Shown piece by piece: positions 26,978 to 35,188 of a stretch of 64,000 nt of DNA. Source of the stretch: Endobacterium cereale (GTDB lineage Bacteria; Pseudomonadota; Alphaproteobacteria; Rhizobiales; Rhizobiaceae). The notes under the pieces are model-generated. The model worked only from the letters and a program-made list of their open reading frames with translations, had not been told where the DNA came from and did no database searches. The stretch lies in contig NZ_WIXI01000051.1 of assembly GCF_009617585.1 (NCBI RefSeq), forward strand, positions 186,001 through 250,000, read 5' to 3'. Each line of letters begins with the position of its first letter. The stretch's first letter is position 1. The position numbers and the translations under genes were made by a program.

Positions 26978-27113
26978 TCGGGTTCTCTCTACGCCACCTG
27001 CGCGACAGTAGAGCTTAAAAAGACCCTCGTCGCATCCCCTGCATTGGGGAGGCGACATTATTTTAGATCATTGTGTTTCAAGCGTCACAAACCGGACGCG
27101 TCACCGACTGCCT

Positions 27114-27578
27114 TCAACCGCGGCCACGATAGGTCGGAACGCCCTGATCCGGCAGCCAGACACCAGCCGGAACGTCGCCGGTCTGCCAGAACACGTCGAT
27201 CGGAATGCCGCCGCGCGGATACCAGTAGGCACCGATCCGCAGCCATTTCGGGTTGAGCAGGTCGACGAGGCGCTTGGCAATATAGACCGAGCAATCCTCA
27301 TGGAAGGCGCCGTGATTGCGGAAAGACGTCAGAAACAGTTTTAGCGACTTCGATTCCACCAGAAAGGCGTCCGGAATGTAATCGATAACGATATGCGCGA
27401 AATCCGGCTGGCCGGTCATCGGGCAGAGCGAGGTGAATTCCGGCGCGGTAAAACGCGTCACGTAATTTACGCCCTGATTGCTGTTGGGCACACGCTCCAG
27501 CACGGCCTCTTCCGGGCTTTTGGGTGCATCCACCTGCTTGCCGAGCTGCGACAGCCCGCTGACATCCGTCATCGTCAT
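27114..27578 (-). CDS. queF: NADPH-dependent 7-cyano-7-deazaguanine reductase
   Basis: 154 residues, the short (YkvM) class. It reduces preQ0 to preQ1 in queuosine synthesis for tRNA. The catalytic Cys52 ([13 protein letters not shown]) forms the thioimide with preQ0, Asp59 is the proton donor, and ESKSLKLF (75-82) is the QueF NADPH-binding motif. The gene starts inside the stop of the cation diffusion facilitator gene (ATGA at 27575-27578), so the two are translationally coupled, although their functions have no obvious link. Confidence 0.96.
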   Translation of the reverse strand: MTMTDVSGLSQLGKQVDAPKSPEEAVLERVPNSNQGVNYVTRFTAPEFTSLCPMTGQPDFAHIVIDYIPDAFLVESKSLKLFLTSFRNHGAFHEDCSVYIAKRLVDLLNPKWLRIGAYWYPRGGIPIDVFWQTGDVPAGVWLPDQGVPTYRGRG

Positions 27579-28504
27579 TTGCCTGTTCCTTCGATTTCGA
27601 CAGTCTGTCCATGCGCATGTTCGCCCTCGGGCTCGACATGGATCGCCAATGTGGCGCCGGGAATAACCTCTTTGATCGCATCTTCCAAGCGGTCGCAGAT
27701 TTCATGCGCCTCACGCACGGTCATTTTTTCCGGCACGACGAGATGAAAATCGATGAAGGCGGCTGCCCCGGCCTGTCGCGTTTTCAGGTCATGGACATCG
27801 AGCGCCCCACCGCAATGTAAAGCAATCGCTTCGCGCACCGCCGCCTCTTCCTCCGGCTCCAGCGCCTTGTCCATCAGCCCGCCCAGCGAATGGGTGATGA
27901 CCTTGTAGCCCTGCCAGAGAATGTTGATGGCGACAAAGATCGCGAGCAGCGGATCGAGAATGGCATAGCCGGTGAGGACGGCGAGAACCAGGCCGACAAA
28001 CACGCCGGCCGACGTCACCACATCCGACATGATATGCTGGCCATCCGCCGTCAACGCCACCGAGCGATGCGCCCTGCCTGCATGGATCAGCTTGGTGGCC
28101 CAGACAGCGTTGATCGCGCCGGCAATCGCATTGATGCCAAGACCAAGCCACGGCGCTTCCGGCATGGCGGGCGCCATCACCGCCTGCCACGCTTCCTGAA
28201 TGATCAGAAGCGCTGCAACGACAATCAACACGCCTTCGAGGACCGCCGAAATATATTCTGCCTTGTGATGCCCGAACTGGTGGTCATGGTCCGCCGGCCG
28301 CTGCGCATACCGGATAACGAAATAGGCGATGAAAGCGGCAGCGACATTAACGAGCGATTCCAGACCATCCGACAGCAACGCCACCGAGCCGGTGACCCAC
28401 CATGCGGACAGTTTCAGGCAAAGCACGCCGATCGAAATCGGAATGCCCCACATTGCCAGCCGCTCGACGGTTTTATCGTCCTTCACCACGTCCGAATTCT
28501 CCAA
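27575..28504 (-). CDS. Cation diffusion facilitator family transporter
   Basis: 309 residues with six membrane helices and a C-terminal cytosolic domain (residues about 215-300, [18 protein letters not shown]...). The [12 protein letters not shown] loop is a metal-binding segment. In the first metal site the usual DSLVD of YiiP-type exporters reads ESLVN (49-53), while the H-x3-D of helix 5 is conserved (HIMSD), so metal preference may differ. The C-terminus carries histidines suited to metal sensing. Likely exports divalent cations such as Fe, Zn, Co or Mn. Translationally coupled to queF. A perfect 19-bp-arm palindrome lies 43 bases upstream of the start. Confidence 0.87.
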   Translation of the reverse strand: MENSDVVKDDKTVERLAMWGIPISIGVLCLKLSAWWVTGSVALLSDGLESLVNVAAAFIAYFVIRYAQRPADHDHQFGHHKAEYISAVLEGVLIVVAALLIIQEAWQAVMAPAMPEAPWLGLGINAIAGAINAVWATKLIHAGRAHRSVALTADGQHIMSDVVTSAGVFVGLVLAVLTGYAILDPLLAIFVAINILWQGYKVITHSLGGLMDKALEPEEEAAVREAIALHCGGALDVHDLKTRQAGAAAFIDFHLVVPEKMTVREAHEICDRLEDAIKEVIPGATLAIHVEPEGEHAHGQTVEIEGTGK

Positions 28505-28546
28505 ATGCGTCTGCGAATGATTTGCAGGACGCCATCCCTGAAACGA

Positions 28547-28587
28547 CGAAACCGCCGCAGCGAGATGATCTCGCTGCGGCGGTTTCG
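28547..28587. repeat. Perfect palindrome with 19-bp arms
   Basis: Two perfect 19-base arms, CGAAACCGCCGCAGCGAGA and its complement, around a three-base loop TGA. It lies between the divergent CDF and MarR genes, so it is not at the end of any known gene. It could act as an attenuator in the CDF leader or end an unseen short RNA. Confidence 0.8.
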
Positions 28588-28649
28588 AATTGAACGGTGA
28601 TATGGCTCAAGGCCGATGATTTGTCAAAAGGAATGCGTCAGCAAGGCAT

Positions 28650-28678
28650 TTGACACATTACATAACAGGTTATATATC
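28650..28678 (+). promoter_or_regulatory. Predicted marR promoter with overlapping operator-like palindrome
   Basis: -35 TTGACA (28650-28655), 17-base spacer, -10 TATATC (28673-28678). The palindrome ATAACAGGTTAT (28662-28673) occupies the spacer, and two GTTATA copies (28669-28674, 28681-28686) flank the -10. Placement suits autorepression by the MarR protein. Confidence 0.6.
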
Positions 28679-28704
28679 GCGTTATAAATCAGATTGGAGA
28701 CCCT

Positions 28705-29214
28705 ATGCTGCACGATATCGTTCGTGATTTCGGACATCTGACTCTCGGCACACGCTTGCGCCGCGTCGGAGAGATGCTGCAGGCAAATACCCAGCAGATC
28801 ATGCAGGCACATGGTGTCGATCTGCCTGCCGCACATTACCCCTTCCTCGCCGCGCTTGACCGCAACGGCGCATTGAGCGTCGGGGAACTGGCCGATGTCA
28901 TCGGCATCACCCAGCCCGGAGCGACCCGGACGATCGGCCAACTGGCGGAAGCCGGTTTTGTCGAGATCGCGGCCAGCGAGACCGACCAGCGTCGCAAGCA
29001 GGTGACATTGACCGAGAGCGGCGAAAAACTGGTGGCGTTTGCCAAGGAAAACATATGGCCGGGCGTCGAAGCCGCTGTCCGCGACATGTGCACCGGGCTG
29101 GAAGGTTCCTTTCTGGATCAACTCGCCGCCATCGAGGATGGGCTGAAAAAACACCCACTGATCGAACGATACAACAGCAAAAACGAACCGCCATCGGACC
29201 GGAAACAGACATGA
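28705..29214 (+). CDS. MarR family transcriptional regulator
   Basis: 169 residues. The winged helix-turn-helix spans about 45-110 (GALSVGELADVIGITQPGAT, then VEIAASETDQRRKQVTLTES, the wing), with dimerisation helices at both ends. MarR proteins are ligand-responsive repressors. A near-consensus promoter with an AT-rich palindrome lies 27-55 bases upstream, consistent with autoregulation. The stop overlaps the start of a GNAT acetyltransferase (ATGA at 29211-29214), so the two are co-translated. The divergent CDF gene could also be a target. The ligand is unknown. Confidence 0.9.
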   Translation: MLHDIVRDFGHLTLGTRLRRVGEMLQANTQQIMQAHGVDLPAAHYPFLAALDRNGALSVGELADVIGITQPGATRTIGQLAEAGFVEIAASETDQRRKQVTLTESGEKLVAFAKENIWPGVEAAVRDMCTGLEGSFLDQLAAIEDGLKKHPLIERYNSKNEPPSDRKQT

Positions 29215-29897
29215 GCCATATCCTCGATCGCCCGGCATGGAACGCGCTGGAAACGGTCCATGCGCATCTTGCAGAGGGCACGCCTCTGGCGAAGCGTTAT
29301 CCGTCCTCGATCGTGCCTTTCGCCGCAACGATGGACGACACGCCGGAAAGCCTTGCGGCTCTTGCCGAGCTTGGACAAAATTTCGAAACGCTGGCTCTGG
29401 TTGAAGCGGCGCCGATTGTCGTGCCCGGTGGTTTCGACATGCTGATCGACAGCATGCTTCTGCAGATGGTCGCAGACCGTCCGTTCGAGCGCGTGAGCGA
29501 TCCCCGTGTCGAAGCGCTCGGTGAAAAGGATGCGGACGACATGCTGGCGCTCGCTACATTGACCAGACCGGGACCGTTCACGCTGGGCGCCCAGAAACTG
29601 GGACAATTCTGGGGTATTCGCATCGACGGGCAGCTGGTCGCCATGGCCGGCCAGCGCCTGCGGCAGCCCGGCTATGCCGAACTCAGCGGCCTGTGCACGC
29701 ATCCGGATTTGCAGGGGCGAGGACTGGGCAAGACAATGCTGCGCTATGCAGCCGGTGAAATATCCGCGGCCGGCGACACGGTCTATCTGCATTCCTACAG
29801 CCACAACCTGACGGCCGTCTCTCTTTACAAGGCGATGGGTTTTGAACCGCGCCGTGAGATGTATTTTCGTCTGGTCAAGCGAGCCCAGCAGGCTTAA
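29211..29897 (+). CDS. GNAT family N-acetyltransferase (FR47-like)
   Basis: 228 residues. The acetyl-CoA site is LSGLCTHPDLQGRGLGKTML near residue 160-180, with YSHNLTAVSLYKAMGFEPRR near the end. The N-terminal 100 residues form a separate domain typical of FR47-like acetyltransferases. It overlaps the marR stop (ATGA), suggesting a MarR-controlled acetyltransferase, perhaps for a toxic small molecule. Its stop shares the bases TTAA with the stop of a convergent GNAT gene. ATG 29211 is set by the coupling. Confidence 0.87.
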   Translation: MSHILDRPAWNALETVHAHLAEGTPLAKRYPSSIVPFAATMDDTPESLAALAELGQNFETLALVEAAPIVVPGGFDMLIDSMLLQMVADRPFERVSDPRVEALGEKDADDMLALATLTRPGPFTLGAQKLGQFWGIRIDGQLVAMAGQRLRQPGYAELSGLCTHPDLQGRGLGKTMLRYAAGEISAAGDTVYLHSYSHNLTAVSLYKAMGFEPRREMYFRLVKRAQQA

Positions 29898-30394
29898 GTC
29901 AGGATCATCGCCATCAGCACGCTATCGATATAACGGCCATCGATGCGGATGGCATCGCGCGCAAGTCCCTCATGCGCGAAGCCAACCTTTTCATAAAGAG
30001 CGATGGCTCGAAAATTGTCCGCATGCGCATGCAGTTCCACGCGGTGCATGCCGGTGGCCTTCGCCGCCTCGATGGTGGCAAGCATCAGTTTGCGCCCCAA
30101 TCCCCGGTCGCGATAACCGGGGATGATGCCCATGCCGAGCACACCGCAATGCGCCTGTGCCGCGCGGGCACCACGGCGAATATCGCACCAGCCGACCACC
30201 TTGCCATCGGCCACCGCCACCATATGCGGATGCCCGGCCGCGATATTGTCGCGAACGAAAGACAGCATCGCCTCGACAGGCGGCGCCTCGGTAAACACCA
30301 GATATTTTCGCTCACGCGCGACCATGTCGAGGGCCTCGCGAAAACCCTCGACATGGTCTTCACGGATCGCCTCGATAACGATGTCGCTTGTCAT
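29894..30394 (-). CDS. GNAT family N-acetyltransferase
   Basis: 166 residues. Motif A reads LGMGIIPGYRDRGLGRKLM (about 87-105) and the closing block is DNFRAIALYEKVGFAHEGL, close to the phosphinothricin/ribosomal-protein type acetyltransferases. GGAGG lies seven bases before ATG 30394; an ATG six bases earlier is too close to it, and a longer start at 30475 has no ribosome-binding site. It is convergent and overlapping by four bases with the neighbouring GNAT gene. The substrate is unknown. Confidence 0.87.
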   Translation of the reverse strand: MTSDIVIEAIREDHVEGFREALDMVARERKYLVFTEAPPVEAMLSFVRDNIAAGHPHMVAVADGKVVGWCDIRRGARAAQAHCGVLGMGIIPGYRDRGLGRKLMLATIEAAKATGMHRVELHAHADNFRAIALYEKVGFAHEGLARDAIRIDGRYIDSVLMAMILT

Positions 30395-30428
30395 GGCCAT
30401 GCCTCCTCGCATTGGCAAAGTCCTGCAA

Positions 30429-31253
30429 TCACTCGACAACGAGCCCACTCCTCTCAACATCTTTCGACGTGACAACGGCCACGAGACGACCGGTTACACT
30501 CTTCACCGGCACAAAGCCGTTATCGCCAAGCTGGTCGGGGTATCGGCTGTCGGCTGAGTTGTGCCTGTTGTCGCCCAGCACGAAATAATGCCCTTGCGGC
30601 ACATGAAACGGCCCGGCGTCATCCGTTTCAACGGTCGACGGTTTTTCCGTCATGCCGATGCTGTAACGACGGCCCTCCGGCGTCGTTTCCGTCAGAACAC
30701 GGGCAGCGCCGCCGCCGAGCACCTCGAAAGATTGCCCCGTCGCCGCCTGAGAAAACGCGCGTCCATCGACAAATACAACGCCGCCTTTCAACTCGACGGT
30801 TTCGCCGGGTAGGCCGATCAGCCGCTTCACATAGGTTACGGGCTTGTCTGAATAGGCGGTCTTCGCATCGAACAGAATGATATCGCCTCGCTGCGGCGTC
30901 TCGTCAGCGCGATAGGCTTGGCGGGCGATCAGTTCCCGTTCACGCACGGTCGGCGCCATCGATGAAGAAGGCTGCACCTGCATCTTCAGACCGCAATTGT
31001 CCTGCTTGAATTTTACCGCGTCGCAATCGGCAGGGACAACGGCAGATATGCCGGCGGCCGTTTTTCCGAGTGACATTTCCAGCCGCCGGGAATCGGTCTC
31101 CCAAATACCGATACTCCCCAGCAACACCGGATATAAAGGCCGAAGGACCTCGACAAATCCATCGATGCGTTCAGCTGCCGGTTCGGCAACCGCTGGCAGA
31201 GGCACAAAAACCAAGCCTGCCAGCAGCATATTCCAATGCAATCCTGAGCGCAC
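30429..31253 (-). CDS. Signal peptidase I-like protein (S26 family) with unusual N-terminus
   Basis: 274 residues. The S26 catalytic core is present: PSSSMAPT with nucleophile Ser98, YVKRLIGLPGE with general base Lys143, and the GDNRHNSADSR box at 227-237. In housekeeping LepB the serine follows directly on a membrane anchor. Here the N-terminus (MLLAGLVFVPLPAVAEP) looks like a cleavable or single anchoring signal, and about 70 polar residues with two cysteines (CDAVKFKQDNC) lie between it and the serine. It is therefore probably an accessory peptidase processing a restricted set of substrates. The neighbours give no hint of the substrate. Confidence 0.82.
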   Translation of the reverse strand: MRSGLHWNMLLAGLVFVPLPAVAEPAAERIDGFVEVLRPLYPVLLGSIGIWETDSRRLEMSLGKTAAGISAVVPADCDAVKFKQDNCGLKMQVQPSSSMAPTVRERELIARQAYRADETPQRGDIILFDAKTAYSDKPVTYVKRLIGLPGETVELKGGVVFVDGRAFSQAATGQSFEVLGGGAARVLTETTPEGRRYSIGMTEKPSTVETDDAGPFHVPQGHYFVLGDNRHNSADSRYPDQLGDNGFVPVKSVTGRLVAVVTSKDVERSGLVVE

Positions 31254-31329
31254 ATCGATCTCCCGTCAAATCTGCGAGGGATCTAGGTCAGCGACACCGT
31301 TTTGCCACCCACCGAAACGCGTCAAACAA

Positions 31330-33519
31330 TCACGCCGCCTTCGTCTCGCGCTTCCGTGCCAGATGCGCCACGACATTCTCGATCATCCGCATGCCGGCAT
31401 CGCCGCCCAGTGACATGATCGATTCCGGATGGAATTGCACCGCCGCGATCGGTTCCTTGGCGTGCTCGATGCCCATGATCGTACCATCCTCGCTTTCGGC
31501 GGTGATGATGAAATCGCGGTCGAGCGTCGCCGGATCGGCAAAGATCGAATGGTAACGGCCAACCGTCACTTCCTTGGACAGACCGGAAAACACGATGCCC
31601 GGCTCCAGCACGCGGATGCGCGACGGCTTGCCATGCATCGGAATGGCGAGATGACGCAACTCGCCGCCATAGGCTTCGGCCAAGGCCTGCAGGCCGAGGC
31701 ATACGCCGAAAATCGGCAGGTTGCGGGCACGCGCCGCCTTGATCGTCGCCTTGCAGTCAAAATCCTTCGGGTTGCCCGGACCGGGGGACAACACGACGAG
31801 ATCGGGATCGATACGGTCAAAGATTTCCTGCGGCACCGGTGTGCGCACGGTCGAGACCTCGGCACCGGTCTGGCGGAAATAATTGGCGAGCGTGTGGACA
31901 AAACTGTCCTCGTGATCGACCAGCAGGATTTTCACACCTTCACCGACCTTGGCGACGTCTCGGCCGACCTTGCCGGAATTGCCGGCACGAGCATCACGGA
32001 TTGCGGAAATCATGGCGGATGCCTTCAGTTCGGTTTCGGCCTCTTCCTCTTCCGGGTTACTATCGTTGAGCAACGTCGCCCCTGCCCGTACCTCGGCAAT
32101 ACCGTCCTTGATGCGGATGGTGCGCAAAGTCAGACCCGTATTCATGTCGCCGTTGAAGCCGACCATGCCGATCGCGCCGCCATACCAGGCGCGCGGGCTG
32201 CGTTCGTTCTGCTCGACAAACCGCATCGCCCACAGTTTTGGCGCACCGGTGACGGTCACGGCCCAGGCGTGGGAGAGGAAACCGTCGAAGGCGTCCATGT
32301 CCGGCCGCAGACGGCCCTCAATATGGTCGACCGTGTGAATGAGACGCGAATACATCTCGATCTGACGGCGGCCAATGACTTTTACCGAACCCGGCTCGCA
32401 GACGCGGCTCTTGTCGTTGCGATCGACATCCGAACACATGGTCAGTTCGGACTCATCCTTCTTAGAATTCAGCAGTTTCAGGATCTGCTCGCTATCGGCG
32501 ATGGCATCCTCGCCACGCTTGATCGTACCGGAGATCGGGCAGGTCTCGATGCGACGGCCCGACACACGCACGAACATTTCCGGCGAGGCGCCGACCAGAT
32601 ATTCCTGATGACCGAGATTGATGAAGAAGGAATAGGGCGACGGATTGATCGCCTTCAGGCGATTGGAAATCTGCGACGGATTGCTGTCGCAACGCTCCAT
32701 GAATTTCTGGCCCGGCACGACTTCAAAAAGGTCCCCACGGCGAAAACTTTCCTTGGCGCGCGTGACGAGCGCCGCATATTCGCCCGGCTTGTGGTCGCCC
32801 TTTGGCGGGATGACATCGGTGCGCTGGAACGGATCGGGCGCAATCTCCGATGCCTTGCCCTCGGTCGTCACACCATCCTTTGAAAAATCGTAGCGGTCGA
32901 CCCAGGCCTTTGCCGCATGGTGGTCGACGACGAGAATCTCGTCCGGCAGAAACAGAACCATGTCGCGCTGGTCTTCCGGGCGCGCCATCGACAGCTTGAT
33001 CGCATCGAACTGGAAGGCCAGATCGTAACCGAAGGCACCAAAAAGGCCGATGGCGCTGTCCGCATCCGAATAGAACAGATCGACCACCGCGCGCAGGACC
33101 GTAAACACGGTCGGCATTTTCGAGCGTTCTTCCTCGGTAAAGGCGCGGGTCGGCTCATTAACGGTGAGGTCGAGGCGGCGGGCGCTGCGTTCACCAAGCG
33201 TCAGGTCGGCTTCCTTCGCGAGACGGTCGGCGACGAAATCGAGAAGCACTTCACCGCGACCGTTATAGGCTTCGATCCAGACCTTTCCGCCATTCGAGGA
33301 GAAACCCAGCGGCGGATCGGCAATTGCGGTATCCCAACGGGTGTAACGGCCCGGATATTCGTAATTGGAGGAAAACACCGCGCCGCGGCGTTCGTCCAGC
33401 CGGTCGACATAGCTGCTGATCGCAGTCGCATATTCCGCCGGCCGACGCTGGCGGCGAACGTTGATGCCGCCCCGCGTCGAATAACTTTCCGAACCGTCGT
33501 CTTCGATAACCGTAACCAT
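31330..33519 (-). CDS. trpE(G): Anthranilate synthase, fused components I and II
   Basis: 729 residues. The N-terminal 510 residues are the chorismate-binding TrpE part ([59 protein letters not shown]). The C-terminal 195 residues are the glutamine amidotransferase TrpG ([16 protein letters not shown] with the catalytic Cys near residue 605, and FHPESIMSL). The fused form makes anthranilate from chorismate and is typical of Rhizobiaceae. It is preceded by a promoter, the trpL leader peptide and an attenuator, all visible, so it is regulated by tryptophan availability. Confidence 0.97.
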   Translation of the reverse strand: MVTVIEDDGSESYSTRGGINVRRQRRPAEYATAISSYVDRLDERRGAVFSSNYEYPGRYTRWDTAIADPPLGFSSNGGKVWIEAYNGRGEVLLDFVADRLAKEADLTLGERSARRLDLTVNEPTRAFTEEERSKMPTVFTVLRAVVDLFYSDADSAIGLFGAFGYDLAFQFDAIKLSMARPEDQRDMVLFLPDEILVVDHHAAKAWVDRYDFSKDGVTTEGKASEIAPDPFQRTDVIPPKGDHKPGEYAALVTRAKESFRRGDLFEVVPGQKFMERCDSNPSQISNRLKAINPSPYSFFINLGHQEYLVGASPEMFVRVSGRRIETCPISGTIKRGEDAIADSEQILKLLNSKKDESELTMCSDVDRNDKSRVCEPGSVKVIGRRQIEMYSRLIHTVDHIEGRLRPDMDAFDGFLSHAWAVTVTGAPKLWAMRFVEQNERSPRAWYGGAIGMVGFNGDMNTGLTLRTIRIKDGIAEVRAGATLLNDSNPEEEEAETELKASAMISAIRDARAGNSGKVGRDVAKVGEGVKILLVDHEDSFVHTLANYFRQTGAEVSTVRTPVPQEIFDRIDPDLVVLSPGPGNPKDFDCKATIKAARARNLPIFGVCLGLQALAEAYGGELRHLAIPMHGKPSRIRVLEPGIVFSGLSKEVTVGRYHSIFADPATLDRDFIITAESEDGTIMGIEHAKEPIAAVQFHPESIMSLGGDAGMRMIENVVAHLARKRETKAA

Positions 33520-33561
33520 ATTCCGCCTCTGAAGTGGGTGCCCTTCCCATTCGGCGGCTCA

Positions 33562-33593
33562 ACAAAAAAGCCGCCTCGTGGTTCGGGCGGCTT
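33562..33593 (-). terminator. Tryptophan attenuator terminator
   Basis: On the minus strand AAGCCGCC / GGCGGCTT arms with a ten-base loop are followed by a run of six to seven T. It lies between trpL and the trpE(G) start and is the rho-independent attenuator. Confidence 0.88.
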
Positions 33594-33633
33594 GTCGTCG
33601 TCTTGTCGATGGACATGACTGGTCAAGGCCGCG

Positions 33634-33666
33634 TTAGCGTGCCCACCACCAGTTAGCAATGTTCAT
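33634..33666 (-). CDS. trpL: trp operon leader peptide
   Basis: Ten residues, MNIANWWWAR, read directly from the minus strand. Three consecutive tryptophan codons are the ribosome-stalling signal of rhizobial trpE(G) attenuation. The stop is followed by the attenuator hairpin 41 bases on. In Sinorhizobium the leader RNA released by attenuation and the peptide also act in trans; whether that holds here is not shown by the sequence. Confidence 0.92.
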   Translation of the reverse strand: MNIANWWWAR

Positions 33667-33686
33667 CGAGTTGATCATGGAGCGAA

Positions 33687-33715
33687 TTGTTAGCGTGGCT
33701 TTGAAAACCATGCAA
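33687..33715 (-). promoter_or_regulatory. Predicted trpL-trpE(G) promoter
   Basis: On the minus strand -35 TTGCAT (33710-33715), 17-base spacer, -10 TAACAA (33687-33692). Transcription would start near 33680, about 14 bases before the leader peptide ATG. Confidence 0.6.
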
Positions 33716-33833
33716 GCGGATTCCTGCCGCAATTTTATTGCCGTTTCGATGCGACCAAATCAGCGCCGTTTGCGTTTCCCTCCTCGCCGGACATCCGAAA
33801 TCGGGTTGCCGTAGATGAAAGGACCGATGAAGG

Positions 33834-35057
33834 ATGAAGCAAATCCTTTGCATTTTTGCCTGCCTGCCGCTTGCTCTTGGGGCAGCAATGCCTCCGCACG
33901 CTCCGGTTCCAGCCGTCGAGCGAACGGACGCCGTGCCCATCAATGCCTTCGACCGTTTCATGAAGGATATCGGGGTCAAAAAGCAATCATCCCGACCAAA
34001 ATCCTCTGAGCGACGTCGGGCACGCCCGCCGCGTGCAAAAAGCGCGGTGCCGGCTGCACCGGCCTTGGCGGTCGTTCCGGTTCCGACCCCGAAGCCGGGC
34101 GACAATGCTGCGCCTACGACAGCAGGCGAAGAGAAAAAGCCCCTGGAACCACAGGGCACGGAAACACCAGTGACACGTCCGGCAGTGCCCGAGAGCGCAG
34201 AAAAACCACCGGTCACGACCGCCGAGCCCCCAGCTCCGCCCACCGAACAGCCGGACGCGGTAGAAGTTCCAAAACCCCTTCCCAAACCGGAGGTGCCGGC
34301 ACCGGACAAGGCGGCCGAACCGGAAGACGCAGGCACAGGCACGACCGAACAGAAAGCGGACGACGCCAAGCCTACCTCCAAAGAGGATGAGCCCAAGGCC
34401 GAAGAACCGCAAAAAGCCGACCAGCAAAAGCCGGAGGACGACAAGAAGAACGAAGAGGAAAAGGCCGAAACCCCTCCCCCTCCACCGCTCGAAAAGGAAG
34501 ATCCTGAAGAGTTGAAAGCCTGCCTCGCCGATCTGACGGCGCTCGGAACCAAGTTCGAGACGATCCCCGCCATCACTGGCGAGGAACCGGGCTGCGGAAT
34601 AGAACAACCGATCGCGGTGAAGGAAATTCTACCCGGCGTCGACACTGGTGGCGCGCAGATGCGCTGCGAAACTGCCCATGCGCTGGCCACCTGGATGAAA
34701 GACAACGTCCAGCCGGCGATGAATGTCGCCATGCCGGGCCGCAAGGTTACCGGCATCGTGCCCGGCTCCACCTATGCCTGCCGCCTGCGCAATAGCGCCT
34801 CAAGTGGCAAGGTGTCGGAACACGCGCGTGGAAATGCCATCGATGTCGCCGCCTTCAAGCTCGACAATGGCGAAAAATTCGAGATGAAACCGCGCGAGGA
34901 GGATTCAACGCTCGAAGGCGCTTTCCAGCGTGCAGCAACCGCCGCAGCCTGTCTGTATTTTTCCACCGTGCTTTCACCCGGCAGCGATGCGACCCATCAG
35001 GATCACCTGCATCTCGACGTGCTCGATCGCAAGAACGGTTACAGGTATTGCCGATGA
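33834..35057 (+). CDS. Extensin-like C-terminal domain protein with Pro/Glu-rich linker
   Basis: 407 residues. A signal peptide (KQILCIFACLPLALGAAMPP) leads to a long disordered linker (about 50-230) rich in Pro, Glu and Lys. The C-terminal 175 residues match the extensin-like protein domain of alphaproteobacteria (GCGIEQPIAVKEILPG, RCETAHALATWM, SEHARGNAIDVAAFKL, DATHQDHLHLDVLDRKNGYR), a fold related to zinc D-Ala-D-Ala peptidases. Its HGNAID-like and HLHLDV histidines are probable metal ligands. It likely acts in the cell envelope. It diverges from the trpE(G) leader and is followed by a repeat element. Confidence 0.85.
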   Translation: MKQILCIFACLPLALGAAMPPHAPVPAVERTDAVPINAFDRFMKDIGVKKQSSRPKSSERRRARPPRAKSAVPAAPALAVVPVPTPKPGDNAAPTTAGEEKKPLEPQGTETPVTRPAVPESAEKPPVTTAEPPAPPTEQPDAVEVPKPLPKPEVPAPDKAAEPEDAGTGTTEQKADDAKPTSKEDEPKAEEPQKADQQKPEDDKKNEEEKAETPPPPPLEKEDPEELKACLADLTALGTKFETIPAITGEEPGCGIEQPIAVKEILPGVDTGGAQMRCETAHALATWMKDNVQPAMNVAMPGRKVTGIVPGSTYACRLRNSASSGKVSEHARGNAIDVAAFKLDNGEKFEMKPREEDSTLEGAFQRAATAAACLYFSTVLSPGSDATHQDHLHLDVLDRKNGYRYCR

Positions 35058-35086
35058 CCGGCCAAGGCCTCAGCCAATCGATACTG

Positions 35087-35172
35087 CGTCATCCTCGGGC
35101 CTGTCCCGAGGATCTAACTACGCCAATGATTTCCAGCCATTGCAGATCCTCGGCACAAGGCCGAGGATGACG
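35087..35172. repeat. 86-bp palindromic repeat, copy 1
   Basis: Ends CGTCATCCTCGGG and CCGAGGATGACG are inverted, each containing an inner hairpin (CCTCGGGCCTGTCCCGAGG on the left; GATCCTCGGCACAAGGCCGAGG on the right, imperfect). Same length and end sequences as the element at 57037-57122. It lies between the convergent extensin-like and fhs genes. Confidence 0.8.
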
Positions 35173-35188
35173 GCGGAGGCGTGCGGCC

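Noticed and set aside
31429-32883. 484-codon plus-strand open frame opposite trpE(G)
   Set aside because: Antisense shadow of a fully supported gene; no recognisable motif or start signal.
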